Numbered from the stretch's first letter, positions 33,699-47,289 are shown. The stretch is DNA of 64,000 nt from Nautilus pompilius (GCA_018389105.1 JACATO010000591.1:1908501-1972500), one strand, 5' to 3'. Made by a program: numbers and translations. Notes: generated from the letters alone by a model not told the origin.

Positions 33699-36094
33699 TA
33701 ACAGGGAACTGGCCCTTGTCGTCTTCTTGACAAATGATGAGGTCAGATTGTGGGCAAAAGAAGTTGGTGATGCCTGGGTGACATTAGTTTGTTGTCCATT
33801 CCAATTTTCTGAACCGAATGAATGTTCATATACTTACATATTAAGATAGCTGCAGAGGGGGCTATGGATTGTGATATAGTAGTTAGGCTAAGCTTCTGCA
33901 GGTATCCTGTGGATGGTAAGGATTGCACTATCTCTGAAATGTCACTGTAAGAAATTCAGCTCTTGAGAATCTGGCTAAACCTTTATTGTTTTCATACCTA
34001 GTGGAAGAATCTCTAAATGCTTGGTTTGTTTATTATTTTGTTTTTTTGCATTCATATTCATAAATTAAGTTTGTTTCCTGTTGCCACTACAATTTTAAGG
34101 GATTTTATATATATATTTTTTCATCTAGTTTTATTCAACATAGAAAATTGATAAAAAATTTGATTTTTACATGGCACTTACTATCTTATTTAATGTCATC
34201 AAAACATACTGAGGTTGTCATAAGGTTTAATGTCATTTATTACAGATGAATTTCTAATTACTGAAAGCACGCAGCTAAATCTGAGATCATAGGGACAATA
34301 GAAAAACTAACCTGGGCTCAAAACTTCTATGTGCAGAGAGTAGCTTTGAAAGAAGAGAAGACAACTCCTGTATTCTCATATTGCTGTTTGTCAAAAAAAA
34401 ATTTTAATGACTTGAGAGTATTTAGAAATTATCATGCGTGCCTAGATATTTTACAAATCTTTTTTTAAAAAATGAAGTCATGTACTTCAAAGATGCCTTA
34501 GCTTGTCACATATTTTCCACGATACATTACACGTAACTTTTTTGGATCATGAATTTTTTACCTCTAAAAACTTACGCTACAGACTTTATTATGAATTTCT
34601 GGTCTCACATTTTTGCCTTGTCATGCTGATTCAATTTTAACAATGTTAATGCAGATAAAACTATTTTTTTAATGAAATTCTTTAGAAAAAAAAAACTATT
34701 TTGGATGTAACTTCTGTGCTAGGATCACTTCCTCACCAAAAGAGTGACTGCATGATCAGCATCGGTCAGTTTGCAAGCAGTCTACATTTAAAGACAGATA
34801 GTATGGCTGCATTTCTGAGGGAAGAAGAGAATTATTGAAAAAGACTTTCAAAACAAATATTTGGCTTCTCAATCTGAAATCTTGATTCCTTAAACAGCAA
34901 GAATGTTTCGTGGTTTCTGTACTGGCTGTGTAGACCAAGATTTATACTACAGAGCTGGTATCTCCACTTGTGCATCATCTGTCTGGCTGTCGATACCTGC
35001 ACTGGATGAAATTAAACCCCTCTGACGTGTTTACTGAGAATCGCTAATAGATAGAAATGTAAAAGCCTGAAGCTGCCATATAAAAACTTTAAAAAATCTT
35101 TTCTTTTTTTACTAAAAGCAAGTAAAGTTAATCAGATAAAATTCTTCACTAGATCTGCTGAGGATTTGATTCCTAGAGTATTTGGAAAAGAAATGGCTGG
35201 TATGTAATGATGATGTTACTAGGAATTGCTGACTAAATTCTGTTGTTATTTTTTCTATTGTTCTATATTCCTCACTTTAACAAAAGTAATGAAATTTTGA
35301 ATGGCATATACTCCATTTGTTGTACAAAATAATATATTCTGCATATAAGGATTTCTATTTGAAAAAATCTGTTTTGATTTGATGGAAGACAACAACTCTG
35401 TGATTAATTTCTGACAGTTTATGCTACACACTTTCATTTCAGATTATTATTAATTTGAAAGAATTACATTGTGAAATATATATTTTTTTAAAGCAGGAAA
35501 ACTATTTTCAGTATTTCTAAATGAACTGAACTTGTTGAGATTTTCTGAGTAATGGTTTTGGTTTGTATCTTCTCATCTAAACCATATATTTACTGGGCAG
35601 TTCTAGGCAGATTTTTTATTGATAAGAACTATATGCGGACTTAAATGTGGTTTGCCAACTTTATTTATTGCTAATGACTGCCAACCTAATTAGACTAACA
35701 ATGTTTCTTTAAAAAATACAGACCGATGGAGGAGAAATCATTTTTGACTTGCTAGGTCTGTAAACTATAATACACATTCATTAATCTACTAGATATAATG
35801 TTCCAGCTATCTACAGACTTCTAGAAATAAATATCTTGTAAAAACAACAAGATAACCCCTAAGAAATTAAAGTTCAGTTATAGTTATGAGCTTATTGCCT
35901 GCACTCTTCTTATCTTCTATTTTCATTTTTGTAAAACAATTTTTGTTTTTAGGAAAATGGCGGAGTTACTTTAAACAGCAGAAATTGTGGAGTAATGGGA
36001 AATAACTCTGTGGTTTTAAGACAGTTTTAAATTAACAATTTTGATTCAGTAAATGTATTTATTAATGTTATAACATTTGTCTTTTCTCTGTTTT

Positions 36095-36100
36095 AATAAA
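36095..36100 (+). terminator. Possible poly(A) signal of the RAB43-like gene
   Basis: AATAAA in a T-rich stretch about 2.4 kb past the stop. Earlier AATAAA hexamers (for example about 35,827) are equally possible. Confidence 0.25.
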
Positions 36101-36335
36101 TTGTTTGAGTTATTGCTCATTTTTATGGTGAAAGGTTATATATGTATTGGGAATTTATTAACTCGAGGAATAACTGTTTTTTCAATAAATTTAAAAAGGT
36201 GATATGTGGAAAACTTTGATGGTATAATATTTCATTTTTGAGCATGTAAAAGTAAGAAAAGCAGCTGTAACAAGTATTTTTATAAGATTTTTTGTCGTTT
36301 CAGACCTAAATACCTTGCTTTTGTTTGCTTGCTTG

Positions 36336-36440
<105 letters not shown>

Positions 36441-37427
36441 CTTCAAGAAATAACATGAAGAATTTTGACAAAATTTGGGATAGAAATTTAAAGATTGCTT
36501 ATCCTGAGAAATTAAATTTTTTTAATTAAGAAAAAGATGTATCACTTAGATTAAAGTGGGGGTGACTGCTTGGTATGTAGGTGCTAAAGATCGCCATAGA
36601 TATGGAGGATCCATGCAGTAAGTATACGATTGTCTGTAATTGCTGAAGTGCATTAGTTGGTTGGGGTGATGATGGCTGTAAAAAATAAAACCTTTATTTC
36701 TTTAATGGACAACTTTATTTTGCCTTTAATTAGTCACACAAAGAATAATTATTTTTTAGAAAGCAATTATAAAATGTGTTAAATTTAAATAGTTTAGTGA
36801 GATTCAATAAATAAATTTTAAACAAAAGAGAACAGTTTGCATTATCTTATTGGAATCCACTCACTGCTTAGTCACTAAGGTAGCAGACAGACTGTTTGGG
36901 AAGTGAGTGTCTCTGCTAGGACTGTTATAAAAACAGAGTCATGAAAATGAATCCATAAATGATGTGATGTTAAAACTTTAGCTTAGCAAAACCCGGCTGA
37001 AATGGCATCAATGAAGTTTTCTTATTAGCATATAGATGGAAAGTTCTATTTAAAATGCTCTTTTCTGCATCTAAGGTGCTAAATGGAAGTGGAAACAGAC
37101 CTGTTCTACCACAGTATTTCACCGTCTGCATTTAGTAGAATAAATTAGTTTAAAATATTAATAATAAGTGAATATAATGCTTGTCATTTTGTAATATTAA
37201 CACAATGAGGGATGTTCATGCACAATTAATAACATTTAAAACAAAATTGTTGAGAACCAGAAATCAAATCCCAGTTCTTAATACAATGCCATCTGCTAAC
37301 CTATTAATAATTAATATGTTTGACTTTAAAACTAAAAATAAGTGTGTGCATGTTTATAGACAAGGGGCCTTCAAAGGAAATCTGGCTAAAATAGCATCTC
37401 AGTAATTGTATCCAGCCAGCTTCCATT

Positions 37428-37447
37428 TATATATATATATATATATA
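37428..37447 (+). repeat. (TA)n microsatellite
   Basis: Ten uninterrupted TA dinucleotides. Confidence 0.95.
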
Positions 37448-38380
37448 CATTAATCTAAGCACAAATTCCTAGGTATATTTAGAAAGGCTATAAAAATAAG
37501 AACACATTTTGAATAATAATATATCATTCTTTTAGATATGCCGTTGTCAAACACATCATTTAAAATGACTTTCTTGATTCATGGAGTTGGAGGAATTTAT
37601 ACCAGGCTTTTTGTAAAATAGAACACAACTTTTTATCTTCCACTTTGAAAAATGATATGAAGTATTTTATTAATGAATTTTTTCCTTAAGAAATCTCCTC
37701 TGAAAGTACACAGACATAAAAATGAAGATGGGGAATCAAAGGAAATTTTCGATTTGGCATAACATGACTGCCATAAAAGTGAGTGGTGACTGACATCAGC
37801 AGACTTTAGATTGTAGTGATCTTTCTACAGCTGTATACAGTTACAGTAAGCTAGCCTTACAGAGAATTGTGATTGCTTATTTATGATTTGTAACTTAAAC
37901 ATTCTATTTTAAGTTTCTCAAAAATACAATAACAAAGCATTTCAGTTATTTTTTTATGTATATAGTTATATTTGCTCAGGTCTTTTGACATAACAAAGCC
38001 TCGGGTTTTTCCTCAATCTATATATCCGATTCTAAAATGACTTAATAGGTGTTTATTACATAAGGTTACTAGGAGACTGTTCCATGCATAACATTTTCTA
38101 AACATTTTTGGGTTAATCATATCTATTGTCCAAGAAAGATCCTACAAACCTTTTTGATTTGACAATAGAGGGAGGACAACTTTGGTAAAAGGCCGCATTT
38201 CTGAAACCAGTACATAAGGATAAGAATGGTGCAGCAGAAAATTAGATGGACACCAGTAGGGCTGAAACAACAAAACAGTGATCTGCAATCACTCTGACAG
38301 CATATGCTGTTCATAAATTTTTCCTAAAAATATTCATATATATTAAATTTAAGACTTTTGTAAGTCCCAATTTGATAATA

Positions 38381-38460
38381 CTATGGATGTCAAATGAAAC
38401 CCAGCTTAGCTAGCATGCATTACTGTAATGGTATTTGGCTGAGTGCCATTTGAACGTCCC
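38381..38460 (+). mobile_element. Hairpin MITE copy (family 1)
   Basis: GATGTCAAATGAAACCCAGC at the left and TTTGGCTGAGTGCCATTTGA, then ACGTCCC, at the right. The arms are complementary across a short spacer. Confidence 0.55.
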
Positions 38461-39019
38461 TAGTAATAAAGTCTTAGTATAAGACTTCTAACATGGAGTA
38501 TTTTGGTTGGTTTAACTTGATGAACTGCTGTACCTACTTGTCTCTATCTTCAGGGTAAACCACACACAGTTTATAGTGTTATCTTGTTCTGACATCAAGT
38601 CAATGTAGTTCAGCAGATCAGAGTGGTCAAAGTAGAGTCAAATTTCAATCTTAATTGGATTTTGTTCCGTTTATTAAAAGCTCAAAGTCTGGACATACCT
38701 GCAGTGATTGTCATTGTTTTGATTATGTACTAAAATATAAATTTACTTACTGACCTTAAGCTAAAGTTAATTTTGAATTGTTGAAAATACTGTTATCAGT
38801 ATATGAGCCTAAAAATAAGAATCGTCTTAGTTTTATCAAATAGTTAAGATATTTTAGTACTTACGCAGAAGCAGGGGATCATTATGGCTTCAAGGGAGAC
38901 AAATAGCTGTTAAACCGATTAATATCATAACCAGTTTTGGGACAAGCCTCAGATTTTGAATTCAATCTGAGAACTTGGTTTTAGTTACCCAAGCATTTTT
39001 CAAAGCAAAACTTTTATTG

Positions 39020-40700
39020 AAAGTTTAAAAGTAATGTTCTAGGTTAATTCTTCTTGCTTTTGTGCCATCACTCTGACTGAAAAGATACTCCACTGGTCTT
39101 ATAGTTGTGGGAGTTACCAAGGTATTTACTGCAATTGTATATGAGAAGGAGATTTTGATTTTGCATTTCTTCCAAAACTCAAACAAGCTGCCAACTTTTA
39201 GCCTGAGGCAAGTCCATTGTAGCGATTAAGTCGAGCCTCCTCTTTTGATGTGTTCCTTCTGGATGCTATGTTGCTAATTTCTTGTGTTCAGGAAATTTTT
39301 GCCATCAATTTCTGCAGATGAGGGTCCATTGTCACCATCCCGCAAAATGAGCGAGAGCTGGATTTTCTTATCAGCCTTTGCAGCAGGTTTCAGATGGGGA
39401 GAAATGGAACATTCAACTTTGCTTTGTGTTTTGGATCTTAAAATATCTTAAAGAAACAGTGACTGAACATTCTCAGAATTTTAGATCAAACACTATTGCC
39501 ACTTATCACTTCAAATGCAACATCATTTTTTGTTAAATGAATCAACTGACTCTGTAATGCTTTTAGGTTCAGTTCCAAACTCTTGATTGATGGAATTGCC
39601 TTGAAGAGTGTTGAATAGTTTTGACCTTTGAATTTATGTATGCATGTTTTTGATGTAGTGCCTTCAATTGCTTTCACTGGTTTGTGGACATTTAAGCACA
39701 GATATATGCACAGTTTGCTTCAGTTGCATGAAATGATTAGTCGCACACTGGTTGCTTCTGAGCTGGAAGAACAAATATCTAGACAACTTAAGCTTCCTTA
39801 TAGTCACATGCCCTGCCCGTTGAGTGAATCTTTGCCATAATCACTAGAATGACATCAAACAAGATGGAGTATCTTCATCCTTGGAGAAACACGTCTTCAT
39901 GATGGTCTAGCTGCGATCAACACAAGCAAGTCACTTGAAAGATTTGAAGATGATCAGATTCACAACAGTCAAAGTTGTTGTCTTTCTCAGATTTGATCAA
40001 GCATTTCTAATACTGGAGCTGCTGCTTAGTGCAGTTTGCATCAATTTTTAGTGAGGGGGGATAATCCATTTGAGATAGTTCTGGCAATAAGTGCTCCATT
40101 TGGTCATCTGTAAACATCCAGAATTAAGCTGTAACTCCATAAGAGCCTATAACCTTTTGTAACTATAAGTCAGAATATCTTGCTTTACTTAGCACTTTCT
40201 CCATTTCTTCTGAAATAAGTCGTGAAAGTTATTTCAGATTTTCAGGGGTGTACTTGGGTCCTGACCAGTTGATTTTTAAAAATGAGCTCAATCAGCCAGA
40301 TCTCAAGGCAGAAACACAACCTTTTTGCATACATACAGTGAGCTTTCCAGAATATTCTAGCAAGTACGTTCTAGATTATCTAACGAGTATCCAGCAATAT
40401 GGAAGATCATTAGCATCAGCAGTTTACACTGTTGTGTGCATAATAAAAACAACTTGGGATGACCATTTTTTTTCACTACTGTGATCAAGTACAAATATCA
40501 AGTTTTCAGAGTGAATTTGTGTCCAAGCTCGAATACTTTGGTTACCAAATAGATGCCCGAGTACTGTCCCAGCATCATGCTTGGTAGTAATTTACTCCAC
40601 TCATTAACCATCTGATACCTGACTGCATTGGGAACCGTAGCTAATATATCATTATGCCTCCTAGTGTTAGTGACTGACATGGGAATGCTAAAAACTCTTT
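39020..40700 (-). pseudogene. hAT-family transposase relic
   Basis: The minus strand near 39,045-39,150 reads VNTLVTPTTIRPVEYLFSQS, then a short RRINL. This matches the hAT C-terminal dimerisation block, whose consensus is a YLxxPATSxxSERxFSxAG pattern followed by RRxxL. Just upstream is FEFWKKCKIK, like the WW/FW...K segment of these enzymes. Further fragments continue to about 40,680 in changing frames with many stops. Several frameshifts separate them, so the element is dead. The terminal repeats and exact ends were not found; the outer limits are estimates. Confidence 0.55.
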
Positions 40701-42938
40701 GATTATTTTAGAAAATCTGTTGGGTCTCCTGAACATCTAAAATTTAAATTTGTTAACCTAATTAAAATTTTCCTGTGTATTTCAGACACTTAAGTGCGTA
40801 GTAAATCCACACTAAACTCTAATAAAACAGAACGGGGCTGTGTATACCTGCATGGTTAGGTGAGCAAGGATCTTGTGTAAATATGGAGCCATTCAATAAA
40901 GAAAAGCCGCTAGGGTTTATGGGCTTTGTTGATAGTTTTCCAGGGGTTGTAGAAACTAAGTATTTAGACCGGTGAGAATTGCTTTTTTTATGGTTATTAT
41001 TTTAACCTGCCTTTGTTCAGTCACTGATATATATACATGAGTATAAAGACATTTTCTAAAAAAGAAAAGGATATGGGGATAATATTAAATAGACTCATAA
41101 GAAGTCAATAAACGAGTAAAACACCAAATTACACAAACAGGATTAGGCTGTTTTCAGTCTTAATCTCCTTTCTGTCTTCAAATAATTAAGAAAACTTTCC
41201 CACAGTGCAACACTATGGACGCGCTTATCATCGATGGCCTATTGCTTATTCCGCATATTTAAATACCAGATCATTTTGGCAGGTGAAGTGAAATGCTCAA
41301 AGAAAAGAAAAAAATAAAATATGAAACTGCTAGAAAGAAAGAAAGAAACAGCACAACAGCAAAAGAAGTTAATAGTGGATCTACTTTTGAAGTTTGGCAG
41401 ACATATATTTCAGCTTCTACTTGTAGACATTTGTGAGATTTTTCTTTGTAGTGAGGTTTTCTAGATTCATCCGTGACCAATTTGATATCTATGCAAAATG
41501 GTGTATTCTCTGAATAGGTATTTTTACTCTGTATATCACATTAGTTTTACCCTATATCACCCAGGGTGTTCAGAAGCACTAGTTAGCATTTTCATTGAAC
41601 TGGGTGGGTGTGTGTTTAATCAACACGCACGGAGTATAGCGATATATGGATTTGACCTTACAAAGGGTCATATTAATGAGGAAGATATTGCGAGTCACAG
41701 CCCCTATGGCCCAACCTGTGCTGAGCAGTACAGAATTTGAAGGGTAGTGGGACCAGAATATCCAACCAATCTTTGGCATCAGATTAGCACAAAATACTGA
41801 GAAAATGTCATCTTGATAGATATTAAATGCATTAATATCTATCTATTTCAGCTATGTTACAAGGGATTGTGTGCTACTTTCTTTCAAAGATGCTGTGCTA
41901 CAGTTTCCACTGATGCTTTTGTGTCACATTACAGTAAAACCTTTATCCTGAACCATCTTTCTAGATTATCTCAAGTGTTTTTCCCCCATTTAAAAAAAAA
42001 AAAAAAAAACATTCATGCAAGTCAGGGTCTGAAGAGAGAGAATTGGACGCATAATTTTGCATGAAAACAATAGAAATATTCCAAATTTAAATGAAAAATA
42101 TTTTCCATTGAATGGATAAAATCCCCCCATCAAGCCATCTTTAAGAAGAAGGGGAAATAACTGCTTAATATGCTAATTTTATTTAAAATATTTTTTTTTT
42201 TTACGAGTGGTTGTAAATTTTTTATAAAAAAAATGACTGCAGTATTCTGTTGCTGATAAACTAAACTAAGTTTAGCTTGAAATAACCAAAGTTTATGTGC
42301 TCTATTCTTGTTTCTTTCTCATTTTATGTAAGTTTAAAGAAAAATTGTTTTCGAATTTAGATCTGCACATGTGTGTGACATTGAGAGCCAGCTTGCTTTT
42401 TCTTTTCATGAGTTGAGCATTTCCATGTATCTGTTGTTGAGTATTGTTATATGATTCCTTTGAAGAGAGGTTTTTTGAAATTAAATGAATCCCAGTTTTA
42501 CTGTTCATTATTATTATTTTTTCTGTTTAAATTGAGCTGTTTATTTTTTGTAAGATTAATATAAACTCTTGTTTGTTGCGTATTTTATACAAAAATTGCC
42601 TGAGATAACTAAACATTTATTCCATGTGATCTTAGTTATGCAAATTATTCCATTACTGTGAAATTTATTTTTGAAATATCAATGTTATGTGTACCATATT
42701 AGTTTTAATATGTATATTCTGAGGTTTATTTCAGCAGTGATTGGTTTCAGACTAGTTATTCCAAATTTTATAAACTTTCCAATCTTACTCTGGTGTTCTG
42801 TTTTTATTTTGTCTTACACTATAAGGCAATTAGCTTTAAGGAGAGATCCTAGATATTACACATTAAGCCTTTCCCTCTCTTTAGAATATTGACAAAATTT
42901 GTTTTAAAGGATTAGAAAATATACTTCAATGATATAGA

Positions 42939-43090
42939 ATGCTCTGGGTGTTCAACTGCTGGACTGCTAAGATGGAGATGCCAAGTTTTAATTTTAGTTG
43001 AAGCCAACTTGGTTTGGCATATATCCCTAGTATGGTTTAATCTCTCTCTCCTTTTTCAGCCAGCCACAGGTGTTTCCTCCCACATCTAAA
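42939..43090 (+). mobile_element. SINE-like repeat, plus orientation
   Basis: The head GCTCTGGGTGTTCAACTGCT is followed by ACTGCTAAGATGG. The tail CAGCCAGCCACAGGTGTTTC plus CTCCCACATC is the reverse complement of the box in the minus-oriented copies. Confidence 0.5.
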
Positions 43091-43807
43091 AAAACTGAAG
43101 AGTTTTAGTGGGGACTTTCACTTCAAAATTACTGTCTTGTAATGACCTGGCCTCCCACCACAGACTGTTATCAGTCGAAAGAGCAATGCTGAGACATTTG
43201 GTGTCTTATCATTGCCATGGCAACTTGTTAATGTGCCATCTGAGTAAAAGAAGATAGATATAAAAAGGTGAGCATAGCAGCAACTGGAGATGAAGATACA
43301 TGGAGTTTGGGGTGCTAGAAGATGCATTTAACCAGTAGTATTTTAAAAAAAACCAAAACTTACAACAGAAGAATGAAGTTTTTACTATATTGAGCCTTTA
43401 TTAGCAAAGGCCGATGGCTGATATTCATCCATATTGTACATAGAGGTTTTGAGAATGCATCCACATTTTAGATCTGTATTCCTTGTTATGAAAACGATAT
43501 CATGTAAATAACCAAATGAATATATGTAGATAGTCAGATGGGCAGGAAGATTTTTAAAACTTAACTTAAACGTCCTGCCAATTTGGGTATGCAAGGGAGT
43601 CATAAATGCAAATGCTTTTCAAAATCACTGTGTGATAACTTCACAGATGCAGCAGCCAGGGAGATAGCGACAAAAAGGCAAAACAATTCTGAAACAAAAA
43701 AGACTGCCATGATGAGGACAGAACTGTTATTTACAGCAGCAGCTATATGAAATTGTACCATTAAAAAAAATACTATATGAGGATATTTACCCTTTGAGGA
43801 GAGCATT

Positions 43808-43982
43808 TTAACCCTTTGTGGGGTACACCTATAAATTTATGAGAAGTATTTTTTCTGACAGTGATCTTGGAAATATACATTTCTAAAGCCAGAAAAACCT
43901 TGGAAGCATATTTACAGAATTACTCGGACAGAGTCAGTGCCCACTCACCATAAATATATGGGAATATTCATCAAAGGGTTAA
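43808..43982 (+). mobile_element. Complete TTAA-flanked MITE (piggyBac-type ends)
   Basis: A 175-bp element bounded by TTAA on both sides, with ends CCCTTTG and CAAAGGG and longer imperfect inverted ends out to TTTATG/CATAAA. TTAA duplication with CCC-type termini is characteristic of the piggyBac superfamily. It has no coding capacity, so it would need a transposase made elsewhere. Confidence 0.7.
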
Positions 43983-44089
43983 ATGTGAGTACTTGCAGTT
44001 ATGTTTTGGTGGTTTTCCAAGGTATGTTAGAAAATTTTTTTTTACTTCAGTTTCCAGGAACAAGAACTCGTCATGCATGTTGTCACCTG

Positions 44090-44195
44090 TAGCTGATTTG
44101 TAATGAGCCAGCCCCAACCAGAGTTAGAACTCGATCCCTCAACCGTGGAAGCCCAGCAGCTTCAGCTTACCTCTAGACCACTGCAGTGTCCAAAT
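44090..44195 (-). mobile_element. tRNA-derived SINE head
   Basis: Reverse complement gives A box TGGTCTAGAGGT and B box GATCGAGTTC about 36 nt apart, the RNA polymerase III promoter plan. The rest does not fold as a tRNA, so I call a SINE rather than a tRNA gene. Confidence 0.5.
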
Positions 44196-44999
44196 TGCTC
44201 CAAAGCAAGCCAACCAAATCGGGATTATTAACTGGGTGATCTTTTTTTAAAATTCACTTTCGAGTATGGCATATTCATTAAAAAAATAGATGAGGCATCC
44301 AGTTCGGATGAATTATCTCCACTTGAGAGGAAGAGAAGATATGAAAAGGCACTGCTTCAAAATAACCAAATTTGGAAAATGAAAATGTTTTGGGTAGAAA
44401 AGGGTTAACAAGGAGACAAATTTGTATGTTGCTTGGTTTGTAGCAGCCTTTTTTTCAGTTTCACATGGTAGGAAAATTATGCTTTTAGGGAGAAAAAAGA
44501 ACAGAATATTCTGTATATTCTACATTACTATAAGACAGACAATCAAAAGTAGATTATATCAAACTTTGATTGTTTATTATTTTTAAATGAGAAAACTTTG
44601 TGTTTAAATAGTGAGATTTTTAATATTAAATTTATCTCCACTCTCCCTTTCACTCACTCCATTTAGATTTCAGATTGAGAATGTTTTTTTTGTTTGTTTC
44701 AAAAGTTTGTAAGCCTAATACACGTGTGTATATGTATATATACTGCCTTTATCTACTGTCATAAATGTGTCTAACTGAAATTACATATTTGAGAGAGTAT
44801 GTTTGTATATATACACTGAACATCTACATGAGTAGATAACCAGTATGCACTAGCAACATGCTGGAAACAGGCTGATCCTGCAATAATTCTCCATTTACCA
44901 GAATTTATGTTATATAGTCCATCATATAATGTCCAGAGTCAGTGACAGATTCTCAAAGATCTGGTTGATATTAAATTCACTGACACAAATATTGCATCA

Positions 45000-45791
45000 T
45001 TACTCACCATGTCCACATTTACCATCGAGATACTCTTGCTGACATTGCCTAGCAATGGAAATGAGCCAAAGCATAATTCCCATCTCAACTTCAACTTGGT
45101 TACAGATCTTTTTTTGTTCAATAGGAATAAAACTGGTCTGCAAGATAGGCTGTGCATCTTTGATGAGTTTGGGATTCAACAATTTACACCTGGGTTTGGA
45201 GAAGATATATTAGCAAAGACCTACAGCCTATGGTCCCATGATCAAGTACAGAGACAGCAGTGTTATGGTATTGGCTGCAATCTGGTCAGTGAATTGGGTG
45301 TTGAATGGTAACTCAATTTTACTGAGTACATTGGCATTTTAAAAACATCTACTATTGTACCAACAGAGCATATTGAGATTCATTGCCCATATTCTTCAAG
45401 AAGATGGCGCTACATGTAAAACCACTTGTTTGTCTGACCACAGTCTAAAAGAATCAAGACGTTCAGCATATCTCTGGGTACCCAAAGCCCTGATATGAAT
45501 CCAATTGGATATCTATGGAAATGTCCAGATTATCAACTGAAAATAACCTGTCTCCATCTTGTCAATGTGATGGAATTAAAGGAAGCTTTTACATAGATAT
45601 AGGGGAACCTGTGCCAGACCATAATACAAAATCTCTCCGATACAATACTCAGCAGGGTACAAGCTCTTTTTGCTTCAAAAGGTAGGTCTACCAACTACTA
45701 GTGTGAAGAATATCGCTACTGCTCATCTATTTGCCATTTTCCACAACAAAGATTCTAATAACAACAGGTGATCAAATTATGGCAGGGCACT
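45000..45791 (+). pseudogene. Tc1/mariner element, 3' part, degraded
   Basis: Plus-strand fragments read SSVMVLAAI (consensus SVMVWGGI) at about 45,260, QEDGATCKT (QDNAPCHT) at about 45,400, and QSPDMNPIGYLWKCPDYQLK (SPDLNPIEHLW) at about 45,490. They are in Tc1 order and separated by frameshifts and stops. The right terminal repeat ends at 45,791. Its reverse complement starts CAGTGCCCTGCCATAATTTG, next to a TA target. No left end was found, so the element is 5' truncated. Confidence 0.8.
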
Positions 45792-46210
45792 GTATTTATA
45801 TTAGTCTTTAAATGGAATGATAGATGATCAAACCACACTATTAAAACAGTAATATAGTAATTTAAAATGTAATGAATATACCTAGAAATAAATATAAAAT
45901 AGTGATTACTAACATAAGATATATGGATTAAAAAGTTTTTAAAAAGTTATCTTGATATCAAAACAAAAGACAACAGCAATAGGGATTAGTCGGTGATTGT
46001 AGTTATCTGAAGCAACTAGCCAAATAACTCCATTGATTTTGTAAAAGAAATCTTTTGTTCATTAATGAAATATGCAGCATCTTAAACGGATAAATGGACC
46101 ACCATTACAAGCCAGTCAAGGATGTTAACAAAGCAAATTCTAGAGAAAAGTAAACTTTATCTTAGCAGGCTGTGGGGTTTTTTTTAAATGTTATGTGAAC
46201 TAATGAAATA

Positions 46211-46216
46211 TTTAAT
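46211..46216 (-). terminator. Possible poly(A) signal of the coiled-coil ORF
   Basis: ATTAAA on the minus strand, about 60 nt past the TAA stop. Confidence 0.3.
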
Positions 46217-46274
46217 TTTAAAAATCAAATTAGAAGAATGGAAGAAAAAGGTAGCTTACATGCATGTTTTGTGG

Positions 46275-46835
46275 TTATTGGCCATGATTATGACAACTTT
46301 TCCCAACACATCTGGTCTTCCAGTTAATCATCATCTTCAGCTGAACAATGTCTCGGTTCAGTTGTTTTGCTTCACTTTCGAATCTTGAGTTGGCTTCTTT
46401 CAGCTTCTTCTGGTACACAGCAGAATCAGTATTATTGCATCGCTCAGAAATAACATTTGCAATTTTCTGAGTACTGTTTATTCTCTGCATTTTGATCTCT
46501 GACAAGTCTGTTTTTATCGCCTTCACATTGTCCCGCACTGTTGTTTTGTATACCGACAGATCATCCAATAAAGTGTGTAGCTGCTTCTCTTCCACAGCCT
46601 TAATCCCCTGTAGCCCTTTCTCTTTTTCCACGTATAGGTCAACTTTCCTAGAGAAGGTTTCACCAGCTTTTTTCGGTAATCTTGCTTGTAATAATTGCAG
46701 CTCTATGTGGAACTTCCTCTCTAGTATCTGCAGTTCATTCTCTATGCTGGCAGTTTGTGCTGCGTGATCTGACTGCGAGCTTACAGGATTCATCCACACC
46801 ATGTAGAAAATAAGCATTACCTGGTAGACTGACAT
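46275..46835 (-). CDS. Orphan secreted coiled-coil protein (186 aa, intronless)
   Basis: An open frame of 186 codons, far longer than chance ORFs in this AT-rich region. It starts MSVYQVMLIFYMVWMNPVSS, a likely signal peptide with cleavage near SSQS, then runs as a nearly uninterrupted amphipathic helix (residues about 28-170; Leu/Ile heptads such as IENELQILERKFHIELQLLQ) with three Cys near the C-terminus (CNNTD, RCVGKSC). The start has G at -3. ATTAAA on the minus strand (46216-46211) lies about 60 nt past the stop. Signal peptide plus coiled coil is the N-terminal plan of molluscan C1q-domain and fibrinogen-related proteins, but neither C-terminal domain follows. It could be a truncated member, a retrocopy, or a lineage-specific secreted protein. 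Function unknown. Confidence 0.6.
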   Translation of the reverse strand: MSVYQVMLIFYMVWMNPVSSQSDHAAQTASIENELQILERKFHIELQLLQARLPKKAGETFSRKVDLYVEKEKGLQGIKAVEEKQLHTLLDDLSVYKTTVRDNVKAIKTDLSEIKMQRINSTQKIANVISERCNNTDSAVYQKKLKEANSRFESEAKQLNRDIVQLKMMINWKTRCVGKSCHNHGQ

Positions 46836-47289
46836 TGCTGATGTGATGTTACACTACCCAGCCAACACAGGCCTCTAATTGGTCTTCCTGTGCGCTCACA
46901 AAATAATTGGACGTGGAATTGGATACTGCTAATTAAGAAGGGAAAACAAATCTGATAAAAGTGGTTAAATTTCCGATAGTTGCTTCTTTTTTTTTTTTTT
47001 TGTCTGCTTGAAAATTAAAGCTGTATTTTTATTATTTGATAAATGCTCCAATAAAAACATATATACGAGTAAAAGCAGGCTAAACTTCACTATATACTGT
47101 ACCTTTAGTAGACGCACTTTGTATACAGGGACTATTGCTTCTTAGCATTTAATATGTCATTAATGACAATGATAATAATAATCTTATCTTTCCTGTTATG
47201 AAAGTAAATTGTAAGCAAGCCTTATTCAAATTTGTTTTCACAATGAATGTTGGCACTGCAAGTTAATTTTTTTCTTGAAAATGTTTAAC

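Noticed and set aside
44090-44195. A true tRNA gene
   Set aside because: A and B boxes are present, but I could not form an acceptor stem or anticodon arm, so SINE is the better reading.
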